Source of the DNA: Burkholderiales bacterium
GTDB lineage: Bacteria > Pseudomonadota > Gammaproteobacteria > Burkholderiales > Burkholderiaceae_C
Assembly (NCBI GenBank): GCA_019509985.1
Contig: JAEKLF010000114.1
Location: forward strand, 1-49,413
Length of the DNA: 49,413 bases
Reading direction: 5' to 3'
This document shows positions 5,701-13,879 of the stretch, piece by piece. A program made the position numbers and the translations under genes. How positions within the stretch are numbered: the first letter of the stretch is position 1; every line of letters begins with the position of its first letter. The notes under the pieces were generated by a model that was not told the DNA's origin, made no database searches, and was given only the letters and a program-made list of their open reading frames with translations.

Positions 5701-7671
5701 ATGAAGCCTCTCGAAACCTCCGTCCGCGTCGGCCGCCTGACACTGCCCAACCGCCTCGTCATGGCGCCGATGACGCGCAGTCGCGCCGATGACTCGACCG
5801 GTGTGCCGTCCGACCTCGTCGCCACCTACTACGCCCAGCGCGCTGGCGCCGGCCTCATCGTCACCGAGGGCGTGTTCCCGTCGCCCATGGGCAAGGGCTA
5901 TGTGCGCACACCCGGCATGCACACCGACGAACAGCAGGCCGCGTGGCGGCATGTCACCGACGCCGTTCATGCCGCCGGCGGACGCATCTTCATGCAGCTG
6001 ATGCACACCGGCCGCATCTCGCACCCGTCGCTGTTGCCCGGTGGCGCCCAGCCCGTGGCGCCGTCGGCCGTCAAGGCGGCCGGCCAGGTCTACCTGGCCA
6101 GCGGCCCGGCGGACTTCGTCGAGCCCCGCGCACTGTCCGCCGAGGAGATCGCCGCCGTCGTCGACGACTACCGCCACGCCACGCGCCGGGCCATCGAAGC
6201 CGGCTTCGACGGCGTCGAGCTGCACGCAGCGTCGGGCTATCTGCCGGAACAGTTCCTGTCCTCCGGCAGCAACCAGCGCACCGACGGCTACGGCGGCAGC
6301 ATCGCCAAGCGCGCCCGCTTCACGCTCGAAGTGCTGGCTGCGATGGCCGAAGCCGCTGGAAGTAATCGCGTGGGCATCAAGATCAACCCCGAGATGGGCT
6401 TCAACGATGCGCGCGACGACACGCCGGTCGAGACCTACACCTACCTCGTGCAGCAGATCGCCCACCTGGACCTGGCCTATCTGCATGTCGCCACCGGCGC
6501 CTCCGGCTTCGACTACCACGCCCATCTGCGCCCGCTCTACCCCGGCACCTATCTGCTGGGCGGCGGGCTGGACCAGGCCAGCGCCGAAGACCACATCCGC
6601 CGCCGCCGCGCCGACGCCGTCGTGTTCGGCAGCGCCTATCTCGCCAACCCCGACCTGGAGCAGCGCTTCGCCAGCGGCGCGCCACTGAACACGCCGGCGC
6701 GCGAGACCTTCTACAGCGCCGGCCCTGAGGGCTATGTCGACTACCCTGCCCTGGGCCGCGCGCTGCGCCTGCATGCCTACGGCGGCCCTGAGGGCCTGCA
6801 GTTGGACCGGCTGCCACGCCCCACGCCCGGTGCCGGCGAAGTGCTGGTGCGCGTGCATGCGGCCGGCCTGAACCCGCTGGACTGGAAGCTGCGCAGCGGC
6901 GCGCTGCAAGGCCCCTTCCCGCTGGCGCTGCCGGCGACGCTGGGCCTCGAGCTGGCCGGCGAGGTCGTTGCCACCGGCCCTGGTGTTGACCTGGCGCCGC
7001 GCACCCGCGTGCTGGCCATGCTGGGCGCGCTGGGCGCCTATGCCGACGAGGTCGTCGTGCCGGCCGGCGCACTGGCCGTGATGCCGGCGGGCCTGGACTT
7101 CACGACGGCCGCCGCCCTGCCGGTATCACTGCTGGCCGCCCAGCAGGCGCTGTTCGAGGCCGGCGCGCTGCGGGCCGGCGAGACGGTGCTGATCCACGGC
7201 GCCAGCGGTGGCGTGGGCGGCTTTGCGGTGCAACTGGCCCACCAGGCCGGCGCGCGGGTTTGGGCCAGCGCATCGCCCGACCAGGCCGAGCGCCTCGGCA
7301 GCCTGGGCGCCGAGCGCATCGTCGATGCACGGCGCGGCGGGCTGACGGAGCTGCCGGCCGACAGCGTGGACCTGGTGCTCGACCTCACCGAGAGCGACCC
7401 GGCCGAGCTGTGGCGATTGTTGTCAGCGGCCGGCCGCGTCGTCAGCACCGCCATGCCGCACATCGCGTCGCTGGCGCCGGCCGGCCATGCCGCACGCTGG
7501 GCCCAGACGCGGCCCGACGCAGCGCAGTTGCAGGCCCTGGCCATGCAGGTGGCGAGCGGCGCACTGCGCGCCGACATCGGCGAGACCGTCGCGCTGGCCG
7601 ACGTGCCCGCCGTGATGGAGCGGCGCCGCACCCTGGGCGGCCGCGGCAAGGCGGTAGCGCTGCTGCGCTGA
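5701..7671 (+). CDS. Fused Old Yellow Enzyme (NemA-like ene reductase) and MDR quinone reductase
   Basis: A 656-residue two-enzyme fusion. Residues 1-351 are a full FMN-dependent ene reductase: LPNRLVMAPMTRSRA at the start, FMQLMHTGRISHPS, SNQRTDGYGGS, and the family's C-terminal EGYVDYPAL. Residues 353-656 are a zinc-independent medium-chain reductase (quinone oxidoreductase type) starting RALRLHAYGGPEG, with the NAD(P)H-binding IHGASGGVGGFAVQLA at 499-514. Each half normally stands alone, and here the OYE ends exactly where a stop would be expected. Both families reduce activated C=C bonds or quinones with NAD(P)H. Oddities in the OYE half: the substrate-anchoring His-x-x-His/Asn pair is H175-A-A-S178, and the usual FGR near the FMN phosphate is FGS (residues 309-311). 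Regulation is probably by the divergent LysR gene. The frame is continuous with no sign of error. Confidence 0.92.
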   Translation: MKPLETSVRVGRLTLPNRLVMAPMTRSRADDSTGVPSDLVATYYAQRAGAGLIVTEGVFPSPMGKGYVRTPGMHTDEQQAAWRHVTDAVHAAGGRIFMQLMHTGRISHPSLLPGGAQPVAPSAVKAAGQVYLASGPADFVEPRALSAEEIAAVVDDYRHATRRAIEAGFDGVELHAASGYLPEQFLSSGSNQRTDGYGGSIAKRARFTLEVLAAMAEAAGSNRVGIKINPEMGFNDARDDTPVETYTYLVQQIAHLDLAYLHVATGASGFDYHAHLRPLYPGTYLLGGGLDQASAEDHIRRRRADAVVFGSAYLANPDLEQRFASGAPLNTPARETFYSAGPEGYVDYPALGRALRLHAYGGPEGLQLDRLPRPTPGAGEVLVRVHAAGLNPLDWKLRSGALQGPFPLALPATLGLELAGEVVATGPGVDLAPRTRVLAMLGALGAYADEVVVPAGALAVMPAGLDFTTAAALPVSLLAAQQALFEAGALRAGETVLIHGASGGVGGFAVQLAHQAGARVWASASPDQAERLGSLGAERIVDARRGGLTELPADSVDLVLDLTESDPAELWRLLSAAGRVVSTAMPHIASLAPAGHAARWAQTRPDAAQLQALAMQVASGALRADIGETVALADVPAVMERRRTLGGRGKAVALLR

Positions 7672-7680
7672 CGGCAATCG

Positions 7681-7712
7681 CGACGGCCGTAATCAGACCG
7701 GCACGGCCGTCG
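7681..7712. terminator. Hairpin between convergent genes
   Basis: CGACGGCCGT (7681-7690) pairs perfectly with ACGGCCGTCG (7703-7712) over a 12-base loop, starting 10 bp after the fusion gene stop and running into the 3' end of the Lrp gene. There is no U-run. It could act in both directions. Confidence 0.45.
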
Positions 7713-8175
7713 TGTTCTTCAGCCGCTCCAGCACGAAGCTGGTCTTGCAGTCCTGCACGCTGGGGTGCTTGAGCAGCGTGTCGCTGATGAAGCGGGCGTA
7801 GTGCTGCATGTCCTGCACCAGCACGCGCAGCAGGTAGTCCATCTCACCGGTCAGCGCGGCGCATTCGACGACCTCGGGCCAGGTCTGCACGGCGGCACGG
7901 AACAGGTCGCGCGGGTTGCGCAGCGGGTTGTCGGTCTGCTTCTCCAGCCGCACATTCAGGTAGGCCGTGAGGCCCAGGCCGATGCGCTCGGGCGGCACCA
8001 GGGCCACGTAGGCGGCGATGACGCCCGCGTCCTCCAGCCGGCGCACGCGGCGCAGCACGGCGGAGGAGGACAGGCCGGCCTCGGCCGCCAAGGCGTCATA
8101 GGTCAGGCGGCCGTCGACCTGCAGTGCACGCAGGATGCGGCGGTCAATGGCGTCGAGTTCGATGGATGCGTCCAT
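7693..8175 (-). CDS. Lrp/AsnC-family transcriptional regulator
   Basis: A 160-residue protein of typical length. Residues 5-65 carry the AsnC HTH (LDAIDRRILRALQVDGRLTY, LSSSAVLRRVRRLEDAGVI). The remainder is the RAM/AsnC ligand-binding fold, including EVVECAALTGEMDYLLRV and the PSVQDCKTSFVLERLK end strand. Such proteins form octamers that respond to amino acids. It is divergent from hppD with 121 bp between starts, so tyrosine or phenylalanine catabolism is the likely target (inference). ATG 8175 matches the family N-terminus; longer in-frame starts would add an unrelated extension. Confidence 0.92.
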   Translation of the reverse strand: MDASIELDAIDRRILRALQVDGRLTYDALAAEAGLSSSAVLRRVRRLEDAGVIAAYVALVPPERIGLGLTAYLNVRLEKQTDNPLRNPRDLFRAAVQTWPEVVECAALTGEMDYLLRVLVQDMQHYARFISDTLLKHPSVQDCKTSFVLERLKNTTAVPV

Positions 8176-8296
8176 GACGGCGATTTTGCAATTTTCCTGC
8201 GCGAATGACTCAACTGGCGCCCGTGATTGCATGAAACCTGCGTCCGTCGCGCCGCAGAATTTTCGGCTTCTCCAGCATTGCAAACGCGAGGCAGAC

Positions 8297-9442
8297 ATGG
8301 CCAAGTTCACTCCCTGGGACAACCCCATGGGCACCGACGGTTTCGAGTTCATCGAGTTCGCCGCGCCCGACCCGGCCGGCCTGGGCGCGCTGTTCCAGAC
8401 CATGGGCTTCCAGGCCGTGGCCAGGCACCGCCACAAGAACGTGACGCTGTACCGCCAGGGCGGCGTCAACTTCATCATCAACGCCGAGACCGACTCCTTC
8501 GCGCAGCGCTTCGCGCGCCTGCACGGGCCGTCGATCTGCGCCATCGCCTTCCGCGTGCAGGACGCCGGCCACGCCTACCAGCGCGCGCTGGAGCTGGGCG
8601 CCTGGGGCTTCGACAACAAGGCCGGGCCGATGGAGCTGAACATCCCGGCCATCAAGGGCATCGGCGACTCGCTGATCTACTTCGTCGACCGCTGGCAGGG
8701 CAAGGGCGGCGCGGCTGCCGGCGCCATCGGCAACATCTCCATCTACGACGTGGACTTCGTGCCCGTGCTGGACGCGCAAGGCCAGCCGGTGGACCCGAAC
8801 CCGGTCGGCCACGGCCTGACCGAGATCGACCACCTGACGCACAACGTCTTCCGCGGCCGCATGAAGGAATGGTCGGAGTTCTACGAGCGCTTCTTCAACT
8901 TCCGCGAGGTGCGCTACTTCGACATCGAGGGCAAGCTGACCGGCCTGAAGAGCAAGGCCATGACCAGCCCCTGCGGCAAGATCCGCATCCCGATCAACGA
9001 GAGCTCGGACGACAAGAGCCAGATCGCGGAATACCTGGACCTGTACCACGGCGAAGGCATCCAGCACGTGGCACTGGGCACGACCGACATCTATGGCACG
9101 GTCGAGGGCATGAAGGCCACCGGCGTCCAGTTCCAGGACACCATCGAGACCTACTTCGACCTCATCGACAAGCGCCTGCCGGGCCACGGCGAAAACGTCG
9201 CCGAGCTGAGGCGCCTGCGCATCCTCATCGACGGCGCGACGCACCTGGGCGTGGACAACGAGCTGCTGCTGCAGATCTTCACGAAGGAAGTGATCGGCCC
9301 GATCTTCTTCGAGCTGATCCAGCGCAAGGGCAACGAGGGCTTCGGCGAAGGCAACTTCAAGGCGCTGTTCGAAAGCATCGAGCTGGATCAGATCCGCCGC
9401 GGCGTGCTGACCGACACGAAGGACGAAGCCAGGACGGTCTGA
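8297..9442 (+). CDS. hppD: 4-hydroxyphenylpyruvate dioxygenase
   Basis: A 381-residue enzyme converting 4-hydroxyphenylpyruvate and O2 to homogentisate, a step in tyrosine degradation and pyomelanin or tocopherol precursor supply. It has two vicinal-oxygen-chelate halves. The C-terminal half keeps the Fe(II) triad: H179 (EIDHLTHNV), H257 (GIQHVALGT) and E339 (IFFELIQRKG). The length is typical of the bacterial form. The start at 8297 follows a GAGG site. The gene is divergent from an Lrp-type regulator. No homogentisate dioxygenase or fumarylacetoacetase is adjacent. The last 55 bp overlap the convergent lipase gene. Confidence 0.96.
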   Translation: MAKFTPWDNPMGTDGFEFIEFAAPDPAGLGALFQTMGFQAVARHRHKNVTLYRQGGVNFIINAETDSFAQRFARLHGPSICAIAFRVQDAGHAYQRALELGAWGFDNKAGPMELNIPAIKGIGDSLIYFVDRWQGKGGAAAGAIGNISIYDVDFVPVLDAQGQPVDPNPVGHGLTEIDHLTHNVFRGRMKEWSEFYERFFNFREVRYFDIEGKLTGLKSKAMTSPCGKIRIPINESSDDKSQIAEYLDLYHGEGIQHVALGTTDIYGTVEGMKATGVQFQDTIETYFDLIDKRLPGHGENVAELRRLRILIDGATHLGVDNELLLQIFTKEVIGPIFFELIQRKGNEGFGEGNFKALFESIELDQIRRGVLTDTKDEARTV

Positions 9443-10260
9443 AAGATCGCCCAGACGCGGGCGTCGTTCACGAGGCCCACATGACCCACGGCGTCGACCC
9501 GGTGGCCGGTCGAGCCCGGCTGCACGGCCGTCGACGCCGGCATGACCATCTGGTCGCAAGGCGTCCAGATGCAGTCCAGCCGCGGCAGCATGGGCAGTGC
9601 CTGCATCCAGTCGCACTGCCAGCGCATCTGACGTGCGTTGTAGGCCGGTGAACATGCCGCCAGCAGCGTGCCGCCGTGCGGTGTGCCCAGAGTGACAACA
9701 TGAGGTGCGTCCGGCCCCGCATGGCGCCGCCACCAGGCGCGCACCGCGATGCCGCCCATGCTGTGGCAGACGATCAGCGGCATGCGGCCGGTCAACGCGC
9801 GCAGGCGCTGCACGTCGGCCTCGATCGCGTCGGCGTAGTCGTCGATGCTGCCGAAAGGCGGTTCCAGGCTGGGTGCGATGAAGGCGACGTTCTGTTCGCG
9901 CAGACGCGCCATCCAGGCGTTCCAGAACGCGCGGTTGCAGCTGAAGCCATGCACCAGCAGCACCGCGGCGCCGGCGTCGGCCGGCAGGTGGTCGGGCTCG
10001 GCATGCGTGCGCCAGGGCTGGCGCCACCCGAAGCTGCGCTCGGTAGCCCACACCTCGAACATCCAGGCGCGCGCCAGTTCGCCCCAGCGGGGGCGGTCTG
10101 CGCCGCGGTTGACCCAGCGCAATGCCGCAAACGACGGCAGCAGCAGGATCGGGTAGGCGAAGCAGGCCACCAGCCCCCATCCCCAGCCGAACCACCATCC
10201 CGCACCCAGGCCGGCAACCAGCCGGGCCAGGAACCAGATCCTCTGCAGTCGTGCATTCAT
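9388..10260 (-). CDS. Membrane-anchored alpha/beta hydrolase (lipase-like)
   Basis: A 290-residue protein. Two hydrophobic N-terminal segments (residues about 8-45, Trp/Gly-rich WWFGWGWGLVACFAYPILL) suggest membrane attachment. The hydrolase fold has an oxyanion HGF (104-106), nucleophile elbow CHSMGG with S167, TLGTPHGGTLL, a likely acid near PRLDCIWTPCDQMV, and a His in DAVGHVGLVND. This matches triacylglycerol lipase/esterase EstA-like proteins seen in beta-proteobacteria. The substrate is unknown. ATG 10260 is divergent from the next gene with a 36 bp spacer. The last 18 codons overlap hppD on the other strand. Confidence 0.85.
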   Translation of the reverse strand: MNARLQRIWFLARLVAGLGAGWWFGWGWGLVACFAYPILLLPSFAALRWVNRGADRPRWGELARAWMFEVWATERSFGWRQPWRTHAEPDHLPADAGAAVLLVHGFSCNRAFWNAWMARLREQNVAFIAPSLEPPFGSIDDYADAIEADVQRLRALTGRMPLIVCHSMGGIAVRAWWRRHAGPDAPHVVTLGTPHGGTLLAACSPAYNARQMRWQCDWMQALPMLPRLDCIWTPCDQMVMPASTAVQPGSTGHRVDAVGHVGLVNDARVWAIFQTVLASSFVSVSTPRRI

Positions 10261-10296
10261 CGCCGCAGTGTAGAAAGGCAGAATCCCGCCCGACCC

Positions 10297-10998
10297 ATGG
10301 ATGAACCGAGTGCCGAATCCCTGCTGAAGGAGCTGCGCGCCGTCGACGCCGAGCGCGCCCGCCGTGCGGCCGACCCGGCGCTCGACGCGCGCGTGCAGGC
10401 CCTCAAGGCCTACCAGCAGCGCCGCTTTGCGCAGACCTACGCCGACCTGCTCGCCCATCCGCGCTACGAGGCGGCCACGCGCTTCTTCTTGCACGAGCTC
10501 TACGGCCCGGATGACTTCCGCCAGCGCGACGCGCAGTTCGCCCGCGTGATCCCGACGCTGACGCGCCTCTTCCCCGCCGAGGTCGTCGACACGGTCGCCC
10601 GCCTGGCCCGGCTGCATGCGCTGTCCGAGCACCTGGACACGCGCATGGCCGAGCAGTTGCTGTCGCCCGAGATCACGGCCACCGACTACGCCATCGCCTG
10701 GCGTGCCTGCGGCGAGCCCGCCTCGCGCCAACGCCAGATCGAGCTGACGATGGCGGTGGGCGAGGCACTGGACAAGCTGACGGCCAAGCCGCTGCTGCGC
10801 CAGACGCTGAGACTGATGCGCGGTCCGGCGCAGATGGCCGGCCTGGGCGCGCTGCAGGCCTTCCTGGAGAGCGGCTTCGACACCTTCCGCGCGATGCGCG
10901 GCGCGGCCGAGTTCCTGTCCACTGTGCGACAGCGCGAGGACACACTCGCAGGCGGATTGTTTCGAGCCGATGCGGCCGTCCTAGGGCAACTCCCCTAG
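10297..10998 (+). CDS. Conserved hypothetical protein (FFLHELYGPDDF type)
   Basis: A 233-residue, almost wholly helical soluble protein without signal peptide or membrane segment. The motif ATRFFLHELYGPDDFRQRD, followed by a VIPTLTRLFP segment, belongs to a conserved proteobacterial family of unknown function that I recognise by pattern but cannot name with certainty. The N-terminus (AVDAERARRAADPAL) looks like a charged helix. It precedes an acyl-CoA ligase by 54 bp on the same strand, so the two may be co-transcribed. A role linked to fatty-acid metabolism is only a guess from position. Confidence 0.7.
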   Translation: MDEPSAESLLKELRAVDAERARRAADPALDARVQALKAYQQRRFAQTYADLLAHPRYEAATRFFLHELYGPDDFRQRDAQFARVIPTLTRLFPAEVVDTVARLARLHALSEHLDTRMAEQLLSPEITATDYAIAWRACGEPASRQRQIELTMAVGEALDKLTAKPLLRQTLRLMRGPAQMAGLGALQAFLESGFDTFRAMRGAAEFLSTVRQREDTLAGGLFRADAAVLGQLP

Positions 10999-11052
10999 CT
11001 TGAAGTGACGCTCGGCATGAGCATCAGAGGCTCCACGCGAAGAGGCCCGCCG

Positions 11053-12801
11053 ATGACCGCCGTTGTTGCCGAAGCTGTCCCCGAATTGACGTCCCGCGCC
11101 AAGCCCTGGCTGGCCAGCTACCCGGCCGGCGTGCCGGCGCAGATCGACGCCGGTGTCTACAGCTCGCTCGTCGACCTGCTGAACGAGGCCTTCCGCAAGC
11201 ACGCTCAGCGCGATGCGGCCATCTGCCTGGGCCAGCGCATGCGCTTCGACGAGATCGACCAGCTGTCCATGCAGCTCGGTGCCTGGCTGCAGGCCCAGGG
11301 GCTCAAGCAAGGCGACCGCGTCGCCATCATGATGCCCAACCTGCTGCAGTACGGCGTGGCCATCGCGGCCATCCTGCGCGCGGGCTTCGTCGTCGTGAAC
11401 GTGAACCCGCTGTACACGCCGCGCGAGCTGGCGCACCAGCTCAAGGACTCGGGCGCGCGCGCCATCATCGTGCTGGAGAACTTCGCGCACACGCTGGCCG
11501 AGGTCATCGACGCGACCGACGTGCGCCACGTGGTGCTGGCCTCCATGGGTGACCTGCTGAACTGGTGGAAGGGCCCGCTGATCAACTTCGCCGTGCGCCA
11601 CCTGAAGAAGATGGTGCCGGCGTTCCGCCTGCAGCTCACGTCAAAGGAGGGCGACGGCCGCACCGTCGTGCGCTTCAACGAGGCGCTCAGGCACGGCGAG
11701 CGCCTGCACCTGAAGAAGCCCGAACTCGGCCCCGAGGACGTCGCCTTCCTGCAGTACACCGGCGGCACGACCGGCGTGTCCAAGGGCGCGACGCTGCTGC
11801 ATCGCAATGTCGTGGCCAACATCCTGCAGGTCGAGGCCTGGTTCCAGCCCATGCTGGCCAAGCTGCCCGACCAGACGATGCAGTTCACCAATGTCTGCGC
11901 GCTGCCGCTGTATCACATCTTCGCGCTGACGGCCTGCTTCATGCTCGGCGCGCGCATGGGCCACCTGAACATCCTGGTGCCCAACCCGCGCGACATCCCT
12001 GGCTTCATCGACGCACTGCGCGGCCACAAGATCCACATCTTCCCGGCCGTCAACACGCTGTTCAACGCGCTGGCCGCCGAGCCGGGTTTTGCGCGGCTGG
12101 ATTTCTCCGAGCTGGCCATCTCCAACGGTGGCGGCATGGCCGTGCAGCAGGCCACGGCCGAGAAGTGGCTCAAGGTCACCGGCTGCCCGGTCGTCGAGGG
12201 CTACGGCCTGTCCGAGACCGCCCCGGCGGCGACCATCAACCCCCTGGACCAGCGGGGCTTCAACGGCAGCATCGGCCTGCCGGTGCCGAGCACCGAGATC
12301 AGCATTCGCGACGACGAGGGGCGAGACCTTGCTATCGGCGAGCGCGGCGAGATCTGCATTCGCGGCCCGCAGGTCATGGCCGGCTACTGGAAGCGCCCTG
12401 ACGAGACCGCCAACGTCATGTACGCCGACGGCTTCTTCAAGAGCGGCGACATCGGCATCATGGACGAGCGCGGCTACGTGCGCATCGTCGACCGCAAGAA
12501 GGACATGATCCTGGTCAGCGGCTTCAACGTCTACCCGACCGAGATCGAGCAGGTCGTCAACATGCACCCCGGAGTGCTGGAATGCGCCGCCGTCGGCGTG
12601 CCGGACGCCAAGTCCGGCGAGGCGGTCAAGCTCTTTGTCGTCAAGAGCGACCCGGCCCTGGCCGAAGAAGACCTGAGCGCCTACTGCGCCCAGCAGCTGA
12701 CAGCCTACAAGCGGCCGCGCTTCATCGAGTTCCGCGACGAGCTGCCCAAGAGCAACGTCGGCAAGATCCTGCGCCGCGAACTGCGGACGGCCACCGCCTG
12801 A
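11053..12801 (+). CDS. fadD: Long-chain fatty acid-CoA ligase (AMP-forming)
   Basis: A 582-residue ANL-superfamily enzyme that activates fatty acids to acyl-CoA via an acyl-adenylate. The P-loop motif YTGGTTGVSKGATLLHRN lies near residue 235, the A5 motif EGYGLSETAP around residue 380, and the A7/A8 region YADGFFKSGDIG and VDRKKDMILVSGFNVYPTEIE (in parts) near 455-495. The acyl-acceptor lysine is in KSNVGKILRREL at the C-terminus. The length and the VNPLYTPRELAHQL segment match FadD rather than acetyl-CoA synthetase. ATG 11053 fits the family N-terminus; an upstream in-frame start would add 16 residues. A hairpin spans its stop codon. Confidence 0.9.
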   Translation: MTAVVAEAVPELTSRAKPWLASYPAGVPAQIDAGVYSSLVDLLNEAFRKHAQRDAAICLGQRMRFDEIDQLSMQLGAWLQAQGLKQGDRVAIMMPNLLQYGVAIAAILRAGFVVVNVNPLYTPRELAHQLKDSGARAIIVLENFAHTLAEVIDATDVRHVVLASMGDLLNWWKGPLINFAVRHLKKMVPAFRLQLTSKEGDGRTVVRFNEALRHGERLHLKKPELGPEDVAFLQYTGGTTGVSKGATLLHRNVVANILQVEAWFQPMLAKLPDQTMQFTNVCALPLYHIFALTACFMLGARMGHLNILVPNPRDIPGFIDALRGHKIHIFPAVNTLFNALAAEPGFARLDFSELAISNGGGMAVQQATAEKWLKVTGCPVVEGYGLSETAPAATINPLDQRGFNGSIGLPVPSTEISIRDDEGRDLAIGERGEICIRGPQVMAGYWKRPDETANVMYADGFFKSGDIGIMDERGYVRIVDRKKDMILVSGFNVYPTEIEQVVNMHPGVLECAAVGVPDAKSGEAVKLFVVKSDPALAEEDLSAYCAQQLTAYKRPRFIEFRDELPKSNVGKILRRELRTATA

Positions 12802-12811
12802 CGGCGGTGGC
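12790..12811. terminator. Hairpin spanning the fadD stop, between convergent genes
   Basis: GCCACCGCC (12790-12798) and GGCGGTGGC (12803-12811) form a perfect 9 bp stem with a TGAC loop holding the stop codon. There is no U-run. It probably serves as an mRNA 3' end between the convergent fadD and esterase genes. Confidence 0.45.
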
Positions 12812-12819
12812 GTCCGACG

Positions 12820-13854
12820 TCAGAACGGGTTGTTCCTTGCGCGGGACAGGAACAGCGAGCCGATGCGCTGCTGGGCGGCCGGGCCCAGCACCGTGTCGCC
12901 GGCCCACAGCCAGGTCGTCGCGCTCGCGTCAGCCTGCAGCGTGTTGGTCGTGCAGTCCTGCAGCGCGATGTCGGTGCGGCAGGCGGCCTGCGTGACGTTG
13001 GTGTAGCCGAAAGCGGTCGGGAAGCGGGCGATCTGCTGGACGGTCTCGTCGGTCAGCACCAGGCCGATCAGGCGGCCGTCGTTCAGCAGGTTCAGGCGCA
13101 TCGAGACGTTGAAGGCGGTGCTGAGATCGTTCAGGAAGGTGACGCGGTCGATGTCGGTCTGCTGCTGCCCCTCGTTCTGGCCGAAGGGCGTCAGGCCGAC
13201 GTCGAAGATGGTGCTGACCAGCACGCGGCCGTTGGCGTTGGCGATGCGGTTGACCTGGTCGGCCAGCTGCTTGCCGCGCGCCTTGGCCTCGTTGACCAGC
13301 GAGTCGCGGCTCACGGCCGGGAACTGGCGGTAGAGCTCCAGAATGTCGTTGACGCCGACCATGATGGCCACCATGTCCTTGGGACCGAAGCGGTCGTTGG
13401 ACAGGTGGGCATCGATCTTGGCCTGCACGTCGGCTACCTTGTCGCCGAGCGCCGCATACATGATGCCCTGGGGCAAGGCCTCGAAGTCGGTGTTGCACTG
13501 CGGGAAGACCATGCCGAAATTGCCAGACAGCACCTGGCTCCAGACCGCGTTCAGCTTGCAGTCGACCAGCAGGGTGTCGGGGTTCACGCCGTTGATCGTG
13601 TACTTCTTGCCGCTTTGCAGGATGGCGCCGCTCTCGTCGCCAAAGGCGATGACCCGGGTCGGCGAGAACGGGGCGATCTGTGCCGTGCCTCCACCTCCGC
13701 AGCCTGCGATCAGCGCCGCGGCCGCAACCGCGGCCAGGCCGCGCTTGCCAAGCGAGCGCAGGGCCGTCCCAAGCTTGCTTGACCCCCTCGGGGGGCGGGT
13801 CGGGCACAGCCCGGCACTGGGGGCGCTCGGGACTTGGGAGACAACACGTTGCAT
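12820..13854 (-). CDS. SGNH/GDSL-like lipoprotein
   Basis: A 344-residue exported lipoprotein. The lipobox LIAGC places the lipidated Cys at residue 52, after a hydrophobic stretch (GLAAVAAAALIAG). The mature protein begins with poly-Gly and then VIAFGDESGAIL (block I, Ser nucleophile) and MVGVNDILELY (block III with GxND), as in SGNH esterases. Block V, normally DxxH, reads WAGDTVLGPAAQ, so the catalytic His position appears to be Leu. The protein may be inactive or use another residue. The signal peptide is preceded by about 30 residues whose residues 8-31 are encoded by the dispersed repeat (copy B). Removing them would leave a normal short signal peptide starting MQRVVS. It lies 25 bp after tsaC on the same strand. 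Confidence 0.8.
   Translation of the reverse strand: MQRVVSQVPSAPSAGLCPTRPPRGSSKLGTALRSLGKRGLAAVAAAALIAGCGGGGTAQIAPFSPTRVIAFGDESGAILQSGKKYTINGVNPDTLLVDCKLNAVWSQVLSGNFGMVFPQCNTDFEALPQGIMYAALGDKVADVQAKIDAHLSNDRFGPKDMVAIMVGVNDILELYRQFPAVSRDSLVNEAKARGKQLADQVNRIANANGRVLVSTIFDVGLTPFGQNEGQQQTDIDRVTFLNDLSTAFNVSMRLNLLNDGRLIGLVLTDETVQQIARFPTAFGYTNVTQAACRTDIALQDCTTNTLQADASATTWLWAGDTVLGPAAQQRIGSLFLSRARNNPF
13761..13840 (+). repeat. Dispersed GC-rich hairpin repeat, copy B (in the lipoprotein N-terminus)
   Basis: The element begins GGGCCGTCCCAAG (13761-13773) and continues with CCCCCTCGGGGGG (13783-13795), both exact matches to copy A. A GTCGGGCACAGCCCGGCA segment follows and the tail ends ACTTGGGA, the inverse of the opening TCCCAAG. 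The inner hairpin of copies A and C is absent, leaving 22 rather than about 62 bases between the two conserved blocks. The element is read in frame, on the opposite strand, ahead of the lipoprotein signal peptide. Confidence 0.75.
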
Positions 13855-13879
13855 GACGATCAACTCAGGACAGGAAAAC

